In this document: positions 60,448 to 64,000 of the stretch, piece by piece | Layout: each line of letters starts with the position of its first letter | How positions within the stretch are numbered: the first letter of the stretch is position 1 | Source of the DNA: Paenibacillus hunanensis | GTDB taxonomy: Bacteria; Bacillota; Bacilli; Paenibacillales; Paenibacillaceae | DNA: 64,000 nt | Direction of reading: 5' to 3' | Assembly (NCBI RefSeq): GCF_014645615.1 | Contig: NZ_BMMB01000003.1 | Span: 372,001-436,000 of the forward strand | Notes under the pieces: model-generated | The model's database searches: none | What the model was told of the DNA's origin: nothing | The model's input: only the letters and a program-made list of their open reading frames with translations | Position numbers and translations under genes: made by a program

Positions 60448-61542
60448 TCATTCTGTCCCACTTCCATCCAAGCGAGTGTGGCAAAGCCATACATACCTCG
60501 TAAAATGCCCTTTGCGAATATGACAAACCTCGCGTAGCTGTAGGCCTGCTGCATCGAGCGAGACTTCCAGTGGCTCTGTCGAAATAATGACTTGAAGAGG
60601 TGCCAATATCCCCGTTGCTTGCAGCATGCGTAACCGCTCATCCTCCTCCAGTACGGAGCATAGATTGTAAGGCAGATCGAGAATAACGGCATCATAGCTT
60701 CCTTTCAATTCAGTCAAATTCGCAATGCTCACCACATCGGGCATCCCATAAAATAATAAATTCTCACGCGCACCCTGCACAGCCAGCGGATTCAGATCAG
60801 AGCCTGTAACATTAATTCCCATCGATAACGCTTCAACGAGGACAGTACCGATGCCACAGCATGGATCAAGCAATGTATGTCCTTCGATTTGCGGCACAGC
60901 GATATTAACAACGGCGCGAGCTACACGCGTACTGAGCGCGGTCGAATAATGACGCGGCTTATCATTATGCTGAAGCCACACCGATTCGCCCTGCCATAGC
61001 TGTCCGAGCAGCCATTGTCCGTCTGCGTATATCATGCCAAGCCATACCTGCGGCTGCTTCATCTGTGCTCGGGCACGCACATTCATACCGATGCGCCGCT
61101 CAAGGCCACGCTTGTCCTCATATGTCAATGGCTCATCGCCATTGAGACAGAGTAGCTTGAAAGTAATCGCAGATACTGAGGATGACTGTGATTGTTGTAC
61201 AGATGATTCTGCGGTCAATTCCGTTTCATGTTCTATACCTTCCTGTACGCTCCATTCTGCTATGTGCAGTTCACGCACCCGTTGCTCCAGCTCCTCCAGC
61301 GTGTTCGCTGTAAGCCAAATATCAAGTCGCTGGTGAATAAATGGGCTACGTGACGGGGATATACCTACGGAGCTACGCACATAATCCGATGCAGGGCTTG
61401 CGTTCAATAAACGACGAAGCTCCAAAGAGCATAGATCCTGCTCATCTTCGTGACAGGCATAGGTATATATATACTGGTGTGGCGTTTGCAGTGTGTCAAA
61501 CTTAGACTGCTCGTTTGTTGCGGAATCTATATGTTCTGGCAT
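60448..61542 (-). CDS. Putative RNA methyltransferase (UPF0020/Trm11-like)
   Basis: A 364-residue protein. The C-terminal class I methyltransferase domain (about 205-350) has motif I LLDPCCGIGTVLVEAL, VTGSDLNPLAVQGARENL and the catalytic DLPYNL, a D-P-P/F-Y-like motif of N-methylating RNA enzymes. The N-terminal 190 residues (YACHEDEQDLCSLELRRLL, RLDIWLTANTLEELEQRV) may be an RNA-binding region of THUMP-like size, but no motif is certain. It probably methylates tRNA or rRNA guanosines. There is no obvious operon partner. Confidence 0.83.
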   Translation of the reverse strand: MPEHIDSATNEQSKFDTLQTPHQYIYTYACHEDEQDLCSLELRRLLNASPASDYVRSSVGISPSRSPFIHQRLDIWLTANTLEELEQRVRELHIAEWSVQEGIEHETELTAESSVQQSQSSSVSAITFKLLCLNGDEPLTYEDKRGLERRIGMNVRARAQMKQPQVWLGMIYADGQWLLGQLWQGESVWLQHNDKPRHYSTALSTRVARAVVNIAVPQIEGHTLLDPCCGIGTVLVEALSMGINVTGSDLNPLAVQGARENLLFYGMPDVVSIANLTELKGSYDAVILDLPYNLCSVLEEDERLRMLQATGILAPLQVIISTEPLEVSLDAAGLQLREVCHIRKGHFTRYVWLCHTRLDGSGTE

Positions 61543-61730
61543 TGGTAGTCCTCTTTTCTGTTTGGTGCGGTTCGAGATGAGATATGATCGATCTCGTTGT
61601 ATATGTTGTGTATTCGATTATAGTAATATAGCATATTCGTGACTATAGAGGATGTCAGTGGAACCGCAGCAGAGCGGAGATCAGAAACATTGATATGAGG
61701 AGCACCGATTGATTTCTAGCTTATATGCTA

Positions 61731-62261
61731 TCAATCTACCTTTAATCTTGCATACATATGCAGATCGATACGCTGCCCATCTGTTTCCTCGTATTCTTGA
61801 AGCACACCTTCACAGGTAAAGTGGAGCCTTTGCAGCAGCTTGATCGAGCTCCTATTTTCAGGCATTACTTTGGCTTCGATACGATTGAATTGTAATGAGG
61901 AAAAAGCATAGTCCACTAATAAGCCAATCGCTTCGGATGCATAGCCTTTTCCCCAGTAGGTCTGTGCCAGATCATAGCCGATCTCAGCTTTTCCTTGCTC
62001 ATCATCCAAAAAATTGTAGCCACAGGAGCCGATAATCGTATTCGTTTCTTTATGAATGATCGAGAAGCGAACCGCCTTATCCTCCTGAGCGAGCTCCTGC
62101 AATAGCTCAATCATTTCGAGCGCCTGACCTTCCGTCTGAAAAGGACTGATATTCATATATTGCGTAACGACAGGATCAGACCAAATCCGAAACAGCTCAG
62201 GCGCATCGGCTACCTTAATCTGTCGTACAATTAGACGTTCCGTTTGTAATTCGGTAATCAA
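61731..62261 (-). CDS. RimJ/RimL-type GNAT acetyltransferase
   Basis: A 176-residue GNAT protein. ITELQTERLIVRQIKVADAP, MNISPFQTEGQALEMIELLQ, KAEIGYDLAQTYWGKGYASE and RIEAKVMPENRSSIKLLQRL are family hallmarks. The start is probably a TTG at 62261, with GGAGG 7-8 nt upstream. A longer frame back to 62408 would read through the TGTCTC repeat as an Arg-Gln repeat and is unlikely. It lies downstream of pxpA on the same strand. Confidence 0.85.
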   Translation of the reverse strand: MITELQTERLIVRQIKVADAPELFRIWSDPVVTQYMNISPFQTEGQALEMIELLQELAQEDKAVRFSIIHKETNTIIGSCGYNFLDDEQGKAEIGYDLAQTYWGKGYASEAIGLLVDYAFSSLQFNRIEAKVMPENRSSIKLLQRLHFTCEGVLQEYEETDGQRIDLHMYARLKVD

Positions 62262-62376
62262 TACATGACCTCCATTATATTGCAATGCTGGGGTAGAGAT
62301 ATGGATGTGTGCGCATCGTGCTGCTACTCCATCCAGTTCTGAACTGCTGGGTAGCAAGCAACGACTCGCGCCACGA

Positions 62377-62406
62377 TGTCTCTGTCTCTGTCTCTGTCTC
62401 TGTCTC
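62377..62406. repeat. Microsatellite (TGTCTC)x5
   Basis: Five perfect copies of a 6-bp unit touch the stop codon of pxpA (62405-62407). A change in copy number would not alter that protein but would change the spacing to the acetyltransferase gene. Confidence 0.95.
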
Positions 62407-63160
62407 AAATGGTATTCAGTGCGATTCCTTCAGCCAATAGACATTTTTTAAGCTCACGTGCAAAATCTACCGCTCTAGCACCATCGCCATGGATACAGAC
62501 GGTAGCTGCCTCAATAGGTACAACTGTACCGTCAATTGCACGGACGGTACGAGTATGAAGCATATTCATAATTTGCTCAGCGGCTTGACTCGCATCGTGT
62601 AGCATCGCATTCTGATGCGTTCGTGGTGTTAGTGTGCCGTCTGCCTGATACGTACGGTCGGCAAAAACTTCACTTGCCACTTTCAAGCCTGCCGCACGTC
62701 CTGCTTCAATAAGCTGGCTTCCCGACAATCCATATAAAATGAGAGACGAATCCAAATCCGCAATCGCTCCAGCAATCGCCTCTGCCAGTGGTAAGGATAC
62801 AGCCGCCATATTGTACAATGCTCCATGCGGCTTCACATGATGCAGTCTGCCGCCTTCCTGATGGACAAAAGCCTGAAGCGCACCAATCTGATACGTGATC
62901 AGATCGCGTACCTCCTGTACCGATAGCTGCATCTGCCGCCGCCCAAATCCCGCCAGATCAGCAAAGCCGGGATGGGCTCCAATCGCTACACCATGCCGAA
63001 GTGCAGACTGCACCGTCCTACGCATTACAGAAGGATCACCTGCATGAAAGCCACAGGCAATGTTAGCCGAGGTTACCTCTGCCAGTAGCTGTTCATCATG
63101 TCCTAGCTCATATATACCAAAGCCCTCTCCCATATCACAATTCAGATCAATTGAGCGCAT
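62405..63160 (-). CDS. pxpA: 5-oxoprolinase subunit A (LamB/YcsF family)
   Basis: A 251-residue protein of the LamB/YcsF family. Motifs are SIDLNCDMGEGFG, NIACGFHAGDPSVM, GAHPGFADLAGFGRR, HHVKPHGALYN and SEVFADRTYQADG with the C-terminal TVCIHGDGARAVDFA. With PxpB and PxpC it hydrolyses 5-oxoproline to glutamate using ATP. The start is either ATG 63160 or GTG 63172; no Shine-Dalgarno sequence clearly decides. It follows pxpC on the same strand after about 250 bp, an unusual gap for this operon. Confidence 0.93.
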   Translation of the reverse strand: MRSIDLNCDMGEGFGIYELGHDEQLLAEVTSANIACGFHAGDPSVMRRTVQSALRHGVAIGAHPGFADLAGFGRRQMQLSVQEVRDLITYQIGALQAFVHQEGGRLHHVKPHGALYNMAAVSLPLAEAIAGAIADLDSSLILYGLSGSQLIEAGRAAGLKVASEVFADRTYQADGTLTPRTHQNAMLHDASQAAEQIMNMLHTRTVRAIDGTVVPIEAATVCIHGDGARAVDFARELKKCLLAEGIALNTI

Positions 63161-63406
63161 CGCCCGATTCACATCCCTTCGCTCTTTTGACTATCCTATA
63201 TTTGAAATAACTAACTAGTGGGTTCAGACCAGCATCTTCACACCAGTAGCTTTATATCAGTAACTTAATATGAGCAGCTTGATATCAGTTCATGTAACCC
63301 TTTTGCATTTATCAATATACCAGTCGTCCGTGTACGTATTGTCCGTACAGCTATTCATAGAGGAACTTTCCATAGAAGAACTACCCATACGACACTACGC
63401 TTTCCT

Positions 63407-64000
63407 TTATCCATTCTTCTGAACACGTAAACCGAGTGCTGAAAGGCGTAGCTGAATCATTCGACGTAGCAGCTTTAGCTCGTGTGTCCATTCCACATAT
63501 ATTCGTTGTGCCTCATCTAGCTCGATCCGTCGAAAGCGTACGGTTGCTCCCGGGGCAAGCTGTGCCAGTAAAGGCAGATCCATGCGGATCACATGAGCGA
63601 TTTTGGCATAGCCGCCCAGCGTTTGCCGATCAGCCATTAAAATAATAGGCTGTCCATCAACAGGAACCTGTATCGTCCCATGCGTCACCGCTTCAGACAG
63701 ATAAGACGTAGACTGCTTCAATTGAAGCGGCTCGCCAGCTAAACGATAACCCATACGATCCGATTGCGGAGTGACCCGATATGCCTGCTCAAGGAACAGC
63801 TGTTGAGACGATTGTTCAAAATCCTCCCATTGCCTGCCTGCAACAATCCGAATCGTCACCTCATCACTATAATGAGGCAATATATGAGAACTGACCCGCC
63901 AGCGTACAGGGCTGGGTAGAGTAGTAGTTTCTGAAGCAACCACGCTATTTTCAAACGTATTACGAGATGAAGCTGGCAAAGAAGACGTCGCATTCGTCCT
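63407..64000 (-). CDS. pxpC: 5-oxoprolinase subunit C (biotin-dependent carboxyltransferase-like), 5' part missing
   Basis: The gene enters from the right edge, and 197 codons up to its stop are present; the frame stays open to the window end. The segment contains IRIVAGRQWEDFEQSSQQLF, YRVTPQSDRMGYRLAGEPL, VTHGTIQVPVDGQPIILMAD and QTLGGYAKIAHVIRMDLPLL, matching the C-terminal part of PxpC (KipA/urea amidolyase-related) proteins. It works with PxpA and PxpB to open 5-oxoproline. PxpB should lie beyond the right edge. Confidence 0.9.
   Translation of the reverse strand, partial: RTNATSSLPASSRNTFENSVVASETTTLPSPVRWRVSSHILPHYSDEVTIRIVAGRQWEDFEQSSQQLFLEQAYRVTPQSDRMGYRLAGEPLQLKQSTSYLSEAVTHGTIQVPVDGQPIILMADRQTLGGYAKIAHVIRMDLPLLAQLAPGATVRFRRIELDEAQRIYVEWTHELKLLRRMIQLRLSALGLRVQKNG

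Noticed and set aside
62262..62408. N-terminal extension of the GNAT gene with an Arg-Gln repeat
   Set aside because: It is translation of the TGTCTC microsatellite from a TTG without ribosome binding site; GGAGG and a TTG at 62261 give the normal GNAT length.

Overview
The window reads as a chromosomal segment of a Paenibacillus-like Bacillota. The evidence is moderate GC content, strong AGGAGG-type ribosome binding sites with several TTG/GTG starts, YesM/YesN-type two-component systems beside LplB/YtcP-type sugar transporters, LicT antitermination, an acu/acsA locus and a type I-C-like CRISPR repeat. I see no phage, insertion sequence, rRNA or tRNA gene. Most of it is an ordinary carbohydrate-oriented chromosome, with unusual material in the intergenic spaces.

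Layout. 1-2.4 kb: a maltose-type solute-binding protein (cut by the left edge) diverging from its likely LacI-family regulator. 2.5-10.9 kb: two small proteins, two PepSY proteins downstream of an OmpR-type two-component system, three GNAT acetyltransferases and a lone CheW. 11-17.5 kb: an aryl-beta-glucoside module (GH3 beta-glucosidase, LicT antiterminator, BglP-type PTS permease) with two RAT/terminator switches, plus two very small membrane proteins. 17.5-20.4 kb: a membrane protein preceded by a TATGTC microsatellite, an unknown protein and an AraC regulator. 20.4-21.5 kb: a six-repeat CRISPR array with leader but no cas genes, followed by a long structured hairpin (element A). 21.5-27 kb: glycogen genes glgC-glgD-glgP and an Imm11-like protein. 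27.3-32.8 kb: acuC, acuA, an acyltransferase and divergent acsA (acetate/acetoin metabolism and its acetylation control). 33-38.2 kb: a LOV-domain hybrid histidine kinase and two cell-wall hydrolases (NlpC/P60, Amidase_3). 39-52.3 kb: a galactan utilisation locus: secreted GH53 galactanase, GH42 beta-galactosidase, an ABC importer (binding protein plus two permeases), YesM/YesN regulators, DUF1361 and an ADP-ribosylglycohydrolase. 52.5-64 kb: an ABC ATPase, an aldo/keto reductase, an LD-carboxypeptidase, a YqeK-Nudix fusion with GNAT and VanZ proteins, an M3 peptidase, an RNA methyltransferase-like protein and 5-oxoprolinase subunits (PxpC cut by the right edge).

The most unusual signal is a family of three intergenic hairpins (A near 21.2 kb, B near 46.47 kb on the minus strand, C near 47.05 kb). 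All three share one architecture: an outer helix with a bulged A, a GGNC/GNCC clamp, an asymmetric internal loop with conserved tandem G-A motifs, a 16-19 bp upper helix closed by ATCTAC/GTAGAT, and a loop of exactly 15 nt. Helix sequences differ by compensatory changes while loops and junctions stay conserved, as expected of a structured RNA or a recognised DNA hairpin. Three separate microsatellites (TATGTC x9, GCTATGT x17, TGTCTC x5) are a second unexplained feature. All functions are assigned by reading motifs; no database search was run.
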